This document shows, piece by piece, positions 30,425 to 40,516 of a DNA stretch of 64,000 bases (position 1 is its first letter; the number at the start of each line of letters is the position of its first letter). This DNA is from Thermaerobacillus caldiproteolyticus (GTDB lineage: Bacteria > Bacillota > Bacilli > Bacillales > Anoxybacillaceae): NCBI RefSeq assembly GCF_013761245.1, contig NZ_JACDUT010000015.1, forward strand, positions 1-64,000, in the 5' to 3' direction. The translations under genes were made by a program, and so were the position numbers. The notes beneath the pieces were generated by a model, which saw nothing but the letters and a program-made list of their open reading frames with translations, was not told the origin of the DNA and ran no database searches.

Positions 30425-31018
30425 TTAGCGAGGTAGCAAAAATTTCAAAATCATATCATAGCAAGTATTCTTATAAAACTCATGAAGCTGGTCCTCGTCA
30501 CGCATTAACCACTGAATGAGACAACCATCGATGATTGATCGAATCATTTTTGCAGCTGTATCCACATCAATGTCCGATGAAAATGTTCCTTCTTTTTGTC
30601 CAAGCGCAACAATGTCGCGTCCTATTTTCCAACAGTTTTCATAAAACTTGAGATTAATTTGTCGATATTGTGGATTTCGGCTAGCTTGAGCCATAAAGTC
30701 AAGATACACTTTGTAAAACTTCTTATTCTTTTCCGGATCGATAAAAACCGAATGGATGTATGCCTGTAATTTTTCTACCGCTGCTGTTTGCTGACTAACC
30801 TCCTTATACTCATGCTGATAAATGCGATCCGTCACCCATTCTAACAAGCTTAAAAACACATCTTCCTTATTTTCAAAATAATAATTCGTAACCCCTTTGC
30901 TTACACCTGCATAATCAGCAATATCCTGTAATGTAACCGTTTCGTATCCTTTATCTGAAACCGCCTGAAAAGCAGCCCTTAAAATTTGTTCTCGCCTTTC
31001 TTCTGCTTTTTTCTTCAT
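30425..31018 (-). CDS. TetR family transcriptional regulator
   Basis: A 197-residue regulator with the N-terminal HTH (VTLQDIADYAGVSKGVTNYYFENKE, about residues 24-48) and a C-terminal helical ligand domain of the BetI-like subgroup (YKVYLDFMAQASRNPQYR). Divergent from a quinone-oxidoreductase gene, with a TGACCGGTCA palindrome between them, so it probably represses itself and that neighbour. The inducer is unknown. Confidence 0.85.
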   Translation of the reverse strand: MKKKAEERREQILRAAFQAVSDKGYETVTLQDIADYAGVSKGVTNYYFENKEDVFLSLLEWVTDRIYQHEYKEVSQQTAAVEKLQAYIHSVFIDPEKNKKFYKVYLDFMAQASRNPQYRQINLKFYENCWKIGRDIVALGQKEGTFSSDIDVDTAAKMIRSIIDGCLIQWLMRDEDQLHEFYKNTCYDMILKFLLPR

Positions 31019-31083
31019 AAAGACACCCCTCGAACTTCAATCATAACGCTATTATACATGAATTTGTGACGACAAAAATATTT

Positions 31084-31093
31084 TGACCGGTCA
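31084..31093. promoter_or_regulatory. Putative TetR operator
   Basis: Perfect 10-bp palindrome TGACCGGTCA in the 133-bp divergent region between the TetR gene and the oxidoreductase. Confidence 0.6.
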
Positions 31094-31151
31094 GAATAAT
31101 TTTGTTATCGTTATAGGCAAGAATATGAAAAATCGAAGAGGGGGATGTCAA

Positions 31152-32144
31152 GTGAACCAATTCAAAGCGTTAGTGGTGAACAAAACGGAGACAGATTTTA
31201 CAGTGAATGTCCAAACCGTCTCCATGAATGATCTTCCAGAAGGAGATGTCGTCATTAAAGTTGTTTATTCTAGTGTCAACTATAAAGATGGACTAGCGTG
31301 CATTCCGAACGGAAAAATTGTGAAATCATATCCGTTTATCCCGGGTATCGATCTAGCTGGCATTGTCACTTCTTCTAATGACCCGCGCTTTAAAGAAGGA
31401 GACGAAGTCATTGCAACGAGCTATGAAATCGGCGTGTCGCATTACGGAGGCTACAGCGAATATGCCCGTATTCCCGGAGATTGGATTGTCCCTCTTCCAA
31501 AAGGGCTGACACTCAAAGAAGCAATGGCTTTAGGAACGGCAGGGTTTACAGCGGCATTGTCTATCCACCGCTTAGAAGAAAACGGCTTATCTCCTGAAAA
31601 AGGAAAAGTACTCGTTACAGGAGCTACTGGCGGGGTCGGAAGTATCGCTGTTTCCATGTTAGCAAAGCGAAACTATCATGTTGTCGCAAGCACAGGCAAA
31701 GAAACAGAACATGAATATTTACGCGAGCTCGGTGCAAAAGAAATCATCTCTCGTGAAGAAGTTTGTCTAGAACAGATCCGTCCGTTAGATAAGCAATATT
31801 GGGCAGCAGCCGTTGACCCTGTTGGCGGAAGAACCCTTGCCTCTATCCTTAGTAGAATCCAATATAACGGCTCCGTAGCTGTCAGCGGGCTAACAGGGGG
31901 CACAGACGTTCCAACAACCGTCTTCCCATTTATCCTTCGCGGAGTCAACTTACTTGGCATCGATTCAGTCTATTGCCCAATGGAATTACGAAAACAAATT
32001 TGGGAACGCATGGCCACTGATTTAAAACCTGATAAATTACTAGAATCTATTGCACAAGAAATCACTCTTGAACAACTTCCTAATGCATTATCGAATATTC
32101 TAAAAGGCAAACTACGCGGCAGAACGGTTGTAAAGCTATCATAA
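31152..32144 (+). CDS. YhdH/YhfP family NADPH:quinone oxidoreductase-like protein
   Basis: A 330-residue MDR-superfamily enzyme, the length of B. subtilis YhfP. The N-terminal GroES-like fold contains SSVNYKDGLACIPNGKI (~40) and FIPGIDLAGIV. The Rossmann core VLVTGATGGVGSIAVSML lies near 150-167. No zinc-binding cysteines. Relatives reduce acryloyl-CoA or quinone-like substrates with NADPH. GTG start at 31152; SD weak but the alignment to family N-termini (NQFKALVV) supports it. Likely controlled by the divergent TetR protein. Confidence 0.85.
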   Translation: MNQFKALVVNKTETDFTVNVQTVSMNDLPEGDVVIKVVYSSVNYKDGLACIPNGKIVKSYPFIPGIDLAGIVTSSNDPRFKEGDEVIATSYEIGVSHYGGYSEYARIPGDWIVPLPKGLTLKEAMALGTAGFTAALSIHRLEENGLSPEKGKVLVTGATGGVGSIAVSMLAKRNYHVVASTGKETEHEYLRELGAKEIISREEVCLEQIRPLDKQYWAAAVDPVGGRTLASILSRIQYNGSVAVSGLTGGTDVPTTVFPFILRGVNLLGIDSVYCPMELRKQIWERMATDLKPDKLLESIAQEITLEQLPNALSNILKGKLRGRTVVKLS

Positions 32145-32167
32145 ATACAGTGGAAAAATTTATAAAA

Positions 32168-32198
32168 TCAGGGGGCTGATTATCCGTGCCCCCCTCTT
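32168..32198 (+). terminator. Intrinsic terminator
   Basis: GGGGG / CCCCC arms with TCTTTT following. The remainder of 32199-32663 shows no gene or recognisable site. Confidence 0.65.
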
Positions 32199-32663
32199 TT
32201 CATTTAGAAATAGAAGCTATTTAACGTCCTAAACGCAATAGCGCATTGATATTATGTTTTACTAATTACTCTGCAATTTTGTCCCCCCTTTCCGATAACC
32301 AATCGTCTCCCCTTTCAACAAAAGGAAATCTTTCATTCGATTTTTCCCACTTCTTTTTCCCCTTCATTTTTTCCGTGAACAAAAAATCTTTCACCTCTGA
32401 AACAAACTACGAATACTTTGACAAAATGCTTCACATCTTCTACCGCCACAAAGCGGCTGTTCAGCACCAACTTTCCTTCTTTTTAACTATAGACGTGTTG
32501 CCGTCTTGAAAACCATCCGAAGCTCATGACACCAGCGTTGTCATTTGAATTTTGCCATGCATAAATCCATAAAAGTTCACAAACGAACAGAAAAAAATCA
32601 ATCGCAGTACATATACACGCAAACCGCTTAATACAATGAAATAGCGAAGCAGGAGGGAAAAAA

Positions 32664-33704
32664 ATGGATGATATTTACCGTGTCCTCAAGGTTATTAGCG
32701 AATCAAATACGAAAAGCGTTTTGGCCACCATCATTCACGTTGAGGGCTCCGCCTATCGCAAAGAAGGGGCTTGCATGTTGTTTCAGGATGATGGAACGCA
32801 AATTGGATTGCTAAGCGGCGGATGTCTTGAGGAAGATTTGGCAATTAAAGCGCAGGAAGTATTGCGGGAAGGATGTGCGAAAACGTTTGTTTTCGATATG
32901 AAACATGAAGATGACCTTTCATGGGGACAAGGAACAGGATGTAACGGAATCATCCACGTCCTCTTGGAACCGATTAACGAAAAGTTTCGAGAATATTTGC
33001 TTACATTAAAGGACCGCTTAGATCGAAGAGAGCGCGTGCTGCTCGCGAGAAAATTAACCGCTCAGTCTGATGAAAAAAATCTTTTATTTTTAACAGAGAG
33101 CGGCTCGACATTTGGCGGCTGGAAAGAAGAAATACCGCAGAAGCTAAGAGATTTATTACATTCATCGATCCCTTTTAAAGCAATAAGCGGGATTCAAACC
33201 ATTTCAGACATGCCCTTTTACATTCACCATTACTGGCCAAAACCGCGGCTTATTATTTTCGGAGCTAATCCAGACACAAAACCGCTCGTCTCCTTTGCTC
33301 ATCAACTAGGGTTTCTCATCATCGTAACGGATTGGCGTCCTGCTTTATGTAATAGGGAGCATTTCCCTGACGCCGACCAATTGATGATCGGTTTTCCAGA
33401 AGAGATCGTCCCGAAACTCTCTCTGACTCCTTACGATTTTGTTGTTATTATGACGCACCATTTTCGGCGGGACCAAGAAATTCTTTCATTACTAATCAAT
33501 AAAAAATTATATTATTTAGGAATTTTAGGTCCAAGAAGACGTACGGAACGCTTACTGGGTAATCAAGTAATTCCCCCGTTCCTTCATTCACCAATCGGAT
33601 TGGCAATCAGCGCTCGTGGACCTGAAGAAATCGCAATTAGTGTGTTAGCCGAGATCATTCATACGCTACGAAACGGTTCAAAGGAAAGGACAGCCTTGTT
33701 ATGA
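32664..33704 (+). CDS. pucA: XdhC/CoxI-family xanthine dehydrogenase maturation factor PucA
   Basis: A 346-residue protein. The N-terminal XdhC domain includes LSGGCLEEDLA (residues ~50-60) with its conserved Cys. The C-terminal Rossmann-like domain contains LIIFGANPDTKPLV (~195) and LGILGPRRRTERLL (~290). XdhC proteins bind the molybdenum cofactor and aid its sulfuration before insertion into xanthine dehydrogenase. Heads a tightly packed operon; the stop overlaps the next start (ATGA). AGGAGGG precedes the ATG. Confidence 0.9.
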   Translation: MDDIYRVLKVISESNTKSVLATIIHVEGSAYRKEGACMLFQDDGTQIGLLSGGCLEEDLAIKAQEVLREGCAKTFVFDMKHEDDLSWGQGTGCNGIIHVLLEPINEKFREYLLTLKDRLDRRERVLLARKLTAQSDEKNLLFLTESGSTFGGWKEEIPQKLRDLLHSSIPFKAISGIQTISDMPFYIHHYWPKPRLIIFGANPDTKPLVSFAHQLGFLIIVTDWRPALCNREHFPDADQLMIGFPEEIVPKLSLTPYDFVVIMTHHFRRDQEILSLLINKKLYYLGILGPRRRTERLLGNQVIPPFLHSPIGLAISARGPEEIAISVLAEIIHTLRNGSKERTALL

Positions 33705-34348
33705 CGAAACGGCGAATTATCGGTATTTATCTTGCTGCTGGAAAAAGCTCGCGAATGGGAACAAATAAACTTATGCTTCCGTTGAAAGAAGAGAGGCTTG
33801 GGAGCATGGCATTAAAAAAGGCTCTGCACTCCAATCTTTATCACGTCGTAATCGTTACACGAGAAGGTGACACTCTGGATTGGATTGCTCCCGAATTATT
33901 TGCACATCCTTTGCTTGAAAAGTGGAGCTCCGTTGCATGCCCGCGATCATCTTACGGGCAATCTTACTCTTTAAAGTGCGGCTTAAAGCAAGCATACCAA
34001 CTACGCGCGGAAGCGGTAATCATACTGCTGGCTGATCAGCCGTTCATAACGGAACACATGATTAACCAATTAATTTTTTACTATGAATCTTGTCCTCTTC
34101 CTTATATCACCGTCACACATAACGGAATTCCGATGCCGCCCACTTTATTTTCTGCTGAAACATTTCCACTTTTGCTGCAACTAAAGGAAGATGAAGGAGC
34201 ACGAAAACTCATTCGTAAACAGTGGAAAGAAAAAGGAATGAGGCTTGAATACGAAGACCCCCTTTATTTTTTGGATATTGATACAAAACAAGACTACTTT
34301 TTGGCCACCACTGAGTTGAAAAGAAAGCGAGGTACCAGCTCAATATGA
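33701..34348 (+). CDS. pucB: MobA/MocA-like nucleotidyltransferase PucB
   Basis: A 215-residue protein with the GT-A nucleotidyltransferase motif IYLAAGKSSRMGTNKLMLPL (residues 9-28; first 20 given) and LLADQPFITEHMI (~108). It probably converts molybdopterin cofactor to the cytidylyl or related form for xanthine dehydrogenase, as proposed for B. subtilis PucB. Coupled to pucA and to pucD through ATGA overlaps. Confidence 0.88.
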   Translation: MTKRRIIGIYLAAGKSSRMGTNKLMLPLKEERLGSMALKKALHSNLYHVVIVTREGDTLDWIAPELFAHPLLEKWSSVACPRSSYGQSYSLKCGLKQAYQLRAEAVIILLADQPFITEHMINQLIFYYESCPLPYITVTHNGIPMPPTLFSAETFPLLLQLKEDEGARKLIRKQWKEKGMRLEYEDPLYFLDIDTKQDYFLATTELKRKRGTSSI

Positions 34349-36669
34349 TTGGAAAAAGCGTCATTCGCAAAGAAGCGTGGGATAAAGTAACAGGCGCAGC
34401 GAAGTATACAAATGACTATGTTACCCCAGGAACCTTGCACGCTAGACTTGTTACAAGCCCTTATGCCCATGCGAACATTCAGGCGATCGACATCGAAAAA
34501 GCGCTCTCTGTTCCAGGGGTACGGGCGATTGTAACAGGAGAAGGGCTGCCGCTTACCGGAGAAGACTTGCTTGACCGTCCCCCAATTGCCTTTGAAAAAG
34601 TGCGTTATCATGGTGAGGTTGTTGCCGTTGTTGTGGCGGATACGCTTGTTCAAGCGGAAAAAGCTGCAAATCTTGTCCGAATTACTTATGAACCTCTTCC
34701 TGTTGTCGGCTCACCTCGTGAAGCGTTAAAAGAAGGAGCACCTCTAATCCATGAGCAACTAGGAAGTTATCAAAAAGGACGCGGGATTTATCCTGAACCC
34801 AACACAAATATTGCTCACCGCACGAAAATTCGCAAAGGCAATATGGAAAAAGGCTGGGCAGAAAGCGATGTCGTCGTGGAGGCAAGCTTTTCCTTTTCCC
34901 CATCAGACCATGCAGCGATGGAAACAAGATGCGCTACCGCTGAAATTCTCCCAGATGGATACATTATCATTTATGCTTCTTCCCAATCACCTTTTATGAT
35001 AAAAAAGCTGATTAGCTCATACTTTGGCGAAGATGTCGGAAAAGTGATTGTCCACACTCCGCTCGTCGGCGGCGCTTATGGCGGGAAAACTCCTGTTCAA
35101 TTAGAACTTCTAGCATACTTAGCATCAAAAGCCGTCGGTGGGAGAAAAGTGAGCGTCTGGAATACAAGAGAAGATGACATTATTACTTCGCCAGTTCATA
35201 TTGGTTTGGAAGCTACCGTCAAACTTGGCTGTACGAATGACGGTTACTTAAAAGCAGCGGAAATTCTTTATTTATTTGATGGAGGCGCTTATTCTGATAA
35301 AGCGATTGATGTCAGCCGCGCTGGTGCTGTTGATTGCACAGGCCCTTATCATATTGAAAACGTCTGGTGCGATTCATTGTGTGTATATACCAATCATCCG
35401 TATGCATGCCCATTCCGAGGATTCGGTCATGGAGAGCTCTCATTTGCGATCGAACGAACGATGGATTTATTAGCAGAAAAGTTACAAATGGACCGTCTAG
35501 AATTGCGGATGAAAAATGCCATCTGCCCCGGCCACACGACACCGACACAAGTTCTTTTAAACAACAGCAACGTTGGCAATTTACCAAAATGCATCGAACG
35601 ATTGCGCGAATTGATTCATTGGGACGATTGGCAGCGTATCGAAATCGATGCACGGACCGTTCGTGCCAAAGGAGTTAGTTGCATATGGAAAACGTCAACT
35701 GTTGATACAGACGCTAGTTCCGGAGCTATTTTAACATTTAACCCAAATGGGAGCATTAACCTTATCTCCGGTGTTGTCGAGATTGGCACTGGGACAAAAA
35801 CGATTCTTGCACAAATACTTGCCGAAAAGATGAAAATGGATATAAAAGACATTCATGTGAAGATGGAAGTCGATACGCAAACAACCCCTGAACATTGGAA
35901 AACGGTAGCGAGCCGCGGCACATTTATGGCAGGAAGAGCCGTACTGAAAGCGGCAGACGATGCGATTCGTCAGCTAAAAGAAATTGCATCTATCGTATTG
36001 CGCGCGTCCGTTGAAGACTTAGAAGTCGGCTACGGAAAAGTTTTTTTACGGGACGACCCAGCCATTTATGTCAATATAAAAGACATCGCCTACGGTTACA
36101 AATATCCGAACGGAAACGCCATCGGCGGGCAAATCATCGGACGAGGCAATTACATTTTAAGACATTTAACGTATTTAGATAAAGAAACTGGCGCAGGAAA
36201 ACCAGGACCGGAATGGACGGTCGGAGCGCAAGCCGTCGAAATCGAATTCGATAAACGAGATTACACGTATAAAATCATCAGAGCTGTTTCCGTCATTGAT
36301 ATTGGAAAAGTGCTCAATGAAAAAGCAGCCATCGGGCAAGTGATGGGGGCAATGAGCATGGGGCTTAGCTGGGCAAGCCGCGAAACGTTCCTCTTTGACC
36401 GATATGAAAGAGTGTTGAACCCGCAGCTACGAACATATCGACTGCTTCGCTTCGGAGAGCATCCAGAGTATATTGTCGAGTTTGTCGAGACACCGCAAAT
36501 TGATGCTCCGTATGGAGCCCGCGGCGCCGGTGAGCACGGACTCATTGGAATGCCGTCTGCATTAGCGAACGCCTTATCAGTCGCTGCCGAAGTGCCCCTG
36601 AATGAACTCCCTCTTGTTCCTGAACTGATTTGGCGAAAAAAGAAGGGGGAACATCATGGTTCCATTTGA
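34345..36669 (+). CDS. pucD: Xanthine dehydrogenase molybdenum-binding subunit PucD
   Basis: A 774-residue catalytic subunit. The N-terminal aldehyde-oxidase/XDH hammerhead domain contains AKYTNDYVTPGTLHARLV. Molybdopterin-binding segments are GGAYGGKTPVQLE (~250), CPFRGFGHGELSFAIER (~355) and the C-terminal GARGAGEHGLIGMP (~735), whose Glu is the expected catalytic base. Oxidises hypoxanthine/xanthine to urate with PucC (FAD) and PucE (2Fe-2S). Overlaps both neighbours. Confidence 0.92.
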   Translation: MIGKSVIRKEAWDKVTGAAKYTNDYVTPGTLHARLVTSPYAHANIQAIDIEKALSVPGVRAIVTGEGLPLTGEDLLDRPPIAFEKVRYHGEVVAVVVADTLVQAEKAANLVRITYEPLPVVGSPREALKEGAPLIHEQLGSYQKGRGIYPEPNTNIAHRTKIRKGNMEKGWAESDVVVEASFSFSPSDHAAMETRCATAEILPDGYIIIYASSQSPFMIKKLISSYFGEDVGKVIVHTPLVGGAYGGKTPVQLELLAYLASKAVGGRKVSVWNTREDDIITSPVHIGLEATVKLGCTNDGYLKAAEILYLFDGGAYSDKAIDVSRAGAVDCTGPYHIENVWCDSLCVYTNHPYACPFRGFGHGELSFAIERTMDLLAEKLQMDRLELRMKNAICPGHTTPTQVLLNNSNVGNLPKCIERLRELIHWDDWQRIEIDARTVRAKGVSCIWKTSTVDTDASSGAILTFNPNGSINLISGVVEIGTGTKTILAQILAEKMKMDIKDIHVKMEVDTQTTPEHWKTVASRGTFMAGRAVLKAADDAIRQLKEIASIVLRASVEDLEVGYGKVFLRDDPAIYVNIKDIAYGYKYPNGNAIGGQIIGRGNYILRHLTYLDKETGAGKPGPEWTVGAQAVEIEFDKRDYTYKIIRAVSVIDIGKVLNEKAAIGQVMGAMSMGLSWASRETFLFDRYERVLNPQLRTYRLLRFGEHPEYIVEFVETPQIDAPYGARGAGEHGLIGMPSALANALSVAAEVPLNELPLVPELIWRKKKGEHHGSI

Positions 36670-37486
36670 TTTTACGTATCACCAGCCGTCATCGATTCAC
36701 GAAGCCATTCAATTGTTTCAGACACTACAACAACAGGGAAAAAAACCGATGTATTATGCGGGAGGAACGGAAATCATTACGCTCTCACGACTCCATCTCG
36801 TCTTTACTGATGCGGTCATTGACATCAAACAAATCCCCGAATGTCAAGTTCTCGACATTCAACAACAGCAGCTTGTTCTTGGTGCCGGTGTATCGTTAAC
36901 GACCATCGAAGAAGCCAACCCCTTTCCTCTATTAACGAAAACCGCAAGCGAAGTCGCTGACCGTACGGCACGCAACCAAATTACATTAGGTGGAAATATT
37001 TGCGGACAAATTTTTTATCGAGAGGCAGTATTGCCTTTATTGCTCGCTGACAGCGAAGTCGTCATTGCCGGAAAGGACGGGGTGCAACAACGTTCGATCC
37101 ATCAAGTATTTCAACAGCACATGCAATTACAACCGGGCGAATTTCTCATTCAAGTGAAAACGGAACAGACATACTTATCTCTTCCATATGCCCACATAAA
37201 AAGGCGAAAACAAGGAGAAGTCGGGTATCCGCTTGTGACGGTGGCAGCATTAAAAAAAGATGGGCAACTCCGGGTGGCATTCAGCGGCGTCTGCCCATTT
37301 CCGTTCCGCTCCCAAGCGGTCGAAGAGCGCTTAAATCAGCAACTTCCGGTCAATACACGAATTGACGAAGCCCTTCAACACCTTCCCCGTCCAATTTTAG
37401 ACGATATTGAAGGGTCAGCACAATATCGCCTCTTTGTGCTAAAACATACGCTCTTTGACATCATCACTGAACTGGAGGGAGAATAA
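36656..37486 (+). CDS. pucC: Xanthine dehydrogenase FAD-binding subunit PucC
   Basis: A 276-residue CO-dehydrogenase-flavoprotein-type subunit with FAD-binding motifs YYAGGTEIITL (~32) and ITLGGNICGQIFYREAVLPLLLADS (~106; key GGN and LLLAD). It passes electrons between the 2Fe-2S protein and NAD+. The start overlaps the pucD 3' end by 14 bp, with GGGGGAAC upstream. Confidence 0.9.
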   Translation: MVPFDFTYHQPSSIHEAIQLFQTLQQQGKKPMYYAGGTEIITLSRLHLVFTDAVIDIKQIPECQVLDIQQQQLVLGAGVSLTTIEEANPFPLLTKTASEVADRTARNQITLGGNICGQIFYREAVLPLLLADSEVVIAGKDGVQQRSIHQVFQQHMQLQPGEFLIQVKTEQTYLSLPYAHIKRRKQGEVGYPLVTVAALKKDGQLRVAFSGVCPFPFRSQAVEERLNQQLPVNTRIDEALQHLPRPILDDIEGSAQYRLFVLKHTLFDIITELEGE

Positions 37487-37490
37487 ACGA

Positions 37491-37967
37491 ATGGCAACAA
37501 CACAACAATGCGAAATGCTTCTAACGGTAAATGGAGAAGCACACTCTGTCATCGCGCGACCAGCCGACACATTGTTATTTGTTCTCCGCAACAAACTTCG
37601 TCTCACAGGAGCCAAACCCGGCTGCTTAAACGGAGATTGCGGAGCTTGTACCGTGTTGATAGATGGCGGCCCAATTAAATCGTGCATGATGCTCGCGATT
37701 GAAACCGTCGGAAAAACAATTACGACCATTGAAGGGCTAAAACATTCACCGATTCAGCAAGCATTTGTCGAGCATTTTGCGTTTCAATGCGGCTATTGCA
37801 CCCCCGGGTTTATTATGAACGCCCACGCCTTAACCGAAAAATATCCTGATGCCAGCGACGACGTCATTCAAGAATGGCTCGAATCAAATATTTGCCGTTG
37901 TACGAGTTACCGGGAAATCGAGCAAGCTGTCAAATCCGTTTTACTAAAAAAGCATCGAAATGATTAG
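37491..37967 (+). CDS. pucE: Xanthine dehydrogenase 2Fe-2S subunit PucE
   Basis: A 158-residue protein with two [2Fe-2S] sites: plant-ferredoxin type (CLNGDCGACTVLIDG…KSC, ~44-66) and the all-helical type (CGYCTPGF ~104 and CRCTSYRE ~138). ATG at 37491 follows GGAGGGAG; an in-frame ATG upstream lies in pucC. Last gene of the operon. Confidence 0.92.
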   Translation: MATTQQCEMLLTVNGEAHSVIARPADTLLFVLRNKLRLTGAKPGCLNGDCGACTVLIDGGPIKSCMMLAIETVGKTITTIEGLKHSPIQQAFVEHFAFQCGYCTPGFIMNAHALTEKYPDASDDVIQEWLESNICRCTSYREIEQAVKSVLLKKHRND

Positions 37968-38012
37968 CGTCTTTCGCTTATGAGCACGACCGCTCGTAAG
38001 CGGGAGACGTTT

Positions 38013-39935
38013 TCATGATAACGCAGGCAACGATGAAACATTCCTCTTTTGTTGCAGCCACATCCACCCATACGTGAACACGATCGCCATAATCATAAAT
38101 CCACCTAAAATAATGATGTCGTTTCGTAAAAGAGCAAAATCTCCTGTGGAAATAATGACACGAAATCCCTCTACTGTATATGTCATCGGCAACAAGGAAC
38201 GAACGTCTTGTAAAAGCTGCGGCACGAGTTCTACCGGATACGTGCCAGAGCTTGCTGTTAATTGCAAAACAAGCAACACAATCCCGATAAAGCGCCCCAC
38301 ATTATCAGCTACAGTCACAAGACACTGAACAATCGCCATATAGGCTAAACTAGCAAAAAGCGAAAACAAGTACATCTGCCAAGTATAAAGCGGTTGTAAT
38401 CCAACAATATGAGTCAACAAGACAACCATTATCACGCTTTGTCCCAAAGAAATAAGCACTAAAATCACAAATTTTGATAAAAACCATGCAAGCGCATGAG
38501 GCGGAGCATGCTCCGTTTCGCGAAGCGAATATACCGTCGTAAGCAATAATGCTCCGACATATAAGCTAATCGAGAGAAAATAAGGCGCCATTCCCGTCCC
38601 ATAGTTCGGTACAGCATGGACCGGCTGCTCCTTCAAGCGAACAGGATTGGCCATCATCTGATACATCGGCTGTCCAGCGTGAATATGCTGCACTCGTTTC
38701 GCCCCATCTGCCAACTTTTTAGTTAGCTCATAGCTCCCTGATAATAATTCATCTTCTCCTTTTTTTAACGCTACAAGATGATTTGTCACATTATCCCACC
38801 CATTCGTCACACTACGAGCCCCATCTGCAAGCGCGCTCATCGAATCATGGAGCGTTTTTTCCCCAGCAGCCAGCTCACCAAGTTTCGCATGTACCGTCTT
38901 CGTTCCTTCCGCCAACTGTTGCGTGCTATCACTGATCTGTTTCATTCCGTCCCTAAGCGTTTCAGCAGCCGAGGTGACTTTTTGCATACCTCTATTCATT
39001 TGATCGCTGATCTCTGTCATTTGCATAAACGCAGAGTCTTGTTGCAATTCCGGATGCTGCTGCCCATAAGCTTGCATCATTTCATGCAGTCGAGCTGCGC
39101 CGAATGATAGCTGATTCATACCGCTTACGAACTCACTCGAACGAGCAGAGAGCTGCACAGTTCTTTCTTTGAGAGTTTGTATCCCTTCATTGACAGCCGT
39201 CATTCCGTTATGAAGCTGGATCGCCCCTTGAGATAGCTTTGCTGCCCCGCTTTCCAACTCAGCAGCACCGCTTGAAAATCGTGCAATCCTCCCTTGTTGT
39301 TCCTTCATTCCTGCGATAAGTTCCCCTGTTCCAGAAGATATGTTCGCCAATCCATCACTAATTTTCTCAGAACCTTCGCTTGCTTGAGCCAATTCTTTTC
39401 CTAATTCGTTTATTTGTGCAAAAATAGCCGCCGTATATTTTTCTGTTAATGTCGACGCTAATTGTTGGCGAATTTTCTCGACACTCGTTTGTCCGATTGA
39501 GCGAAGCAAGATAGTTAAACCCTTCATTCGATTTGTAATACAACTCTAACGGTGTCGGCTTCTGTGCCATTAACATTGTCGCACGCTTGGAAAAGTTGCT
39601 CGGAATGAGTACCTCAAAATAAAATTCATTATTTTGCAATCCTTTTTCTGCTTGCTTTCGGTCAACAAAATGCCACTCAAAACTTTGATCTTTTTTAATT
39701 CGTCGACTAACTCATCTCCAATGGCATACGTTGTTCCTTTATATGTAGCAGGACGGTCCTCATTGACAACCGCCACAGGCAATCGTTCCAAATGGCCGTA
39801 CGGATCCCAAAATGCCCAAAGATATGTTCCGCTGTATAAAATCGGGATAAATAAAATCCCAATCAACACAATAAGTCGTTTGGGACGTTGAACAATGCTT
39901 TTCCATTCATCAATAAGCCATGATGCTAACGCGAT
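38013..39935 (-). pseudogene. YhgE/Pip family ABC-2-like membrane protein with two frameshifts
   Basis: The N-terminal part (helix IGILFIPILYSGTYLWAFW, then VAVVNEDRPA) and the large C-terminal part (from IGQTSVEKIRQQL, with heptad-like SG/ELxxG repeats and five to six C-terminal helices) share one frame. The stretch between (~39520-39695) reads only in another frame (DQSFEWHFVDRKQAEKGL). One base is missing at an A6 homopolymer near 39695 and one extra A sits near 39518, so two compensating indels flank ~175 bp. No in-frame ATG/GTG/TTG precedes the normal N-terminal segment ALASWLIDEWKSI. YhgE/Pip proteins are phage-receptor or type-VII-associated membrane proteins. Confidence 0.75.
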
Positions 39936-40005
39936 CTTCCTTCCATTAAATCAATTGTTCCCCAGTTAGAATATCCGCTTCCATATCGTTACATGCAACG
40001 TATCA

Positions 40006-40040
40006 TTGACAAAATGTAACATTAACGTTAATGTTATATT
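40006..40040 (+). promoter_or_regulatory. MerR-type operator/promoter
   Basis: TTGACA at 40006-40011 is followed by the perfect 18-bp palindrome AACATTAACGTTAATGTT (40018-40035) and AT-rich sequence suitable as -10. The palindrome lies between promoter elements, the normal position for MerR-family regulators, about 45 bp before the MerR start. Confidence 0.7.
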
Positions 40041-40077
40041 TATAAAAGCTCTTTAATAAAATAAAGTGAGAGGAAAA

Positions 40078-40500
40078 ATGATGAAGCAATTTAAAATTGA
40101 TGATGTCGCGAAAGAAACCGGCCTCACGAAACGGACGATTCGCTATTATGAAGAAATTGGGCTCATTAAGCCGCCTGAACGAAGTGAAAAAGGCACAAGG
40201 CTATATACGGAAGAGGATATTGAACGCTTAAAAAAGGTGATTGCTGCTAGAGAAGTATTAGGATTTTCCTTGCAGGAACTACAACAATTTTTAACATTAA
40301 AAGAAACAATTGAAGCCCACCACCGCGATTATCGAAACGCAACCGATAAAGAGCAAAAACAACAAGAGCTAAAAGAAATCGCAGCAGGAGTTCGTGAGCA
40401 AATCGACATGCTCGAACAAAAAATGAAAAAAATGCTTGAGTGGAAGAAAGAACTTAAACAGCTTCACGAAAAAATTCAAGCCATTTTAGAAGAGCAATAA
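40078..40500 (+). CDS. MerR family regulator of the adjacent efflux pump
   Basis: A 140-residue regulator: winged HTH with IDDVAKETGLTKRTIRYYEE (~5-24), wing RLYTEEDIERL and a long C-terminal coiled coil (residues ~75-138). There is no separate ligand domain or metal-binding cysteines. The two consecutive ATGs 40078/40081 follow AGAGGA. It lies 16 bp before an MFS transporter and directly after a perfect palindrome, so it likely autoregulates and controls the pump. Confidence 0.85.
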   Translation: MMKQFKIDDVAKETGLTKRTIRYYEEIGLIKPPERSEKGTRLYTEEDIERLKKVIAAREVLGFSLQELQQFLTLKETIEAHHRDYRNATDKEQKQQELKEIAAGVREQIDMLEQKMKKMLEWKKELKQLHEKIQAILEEQ

Positions 40501-40516
40501 AGGAGAGGAAGAAAAT

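Noticed and set aside
32246-32509. 87-codon frame in the gap before pucA
   Set aside because: Low-complexity Phe/Ser-rich composition, no SD, no recognisable domain.
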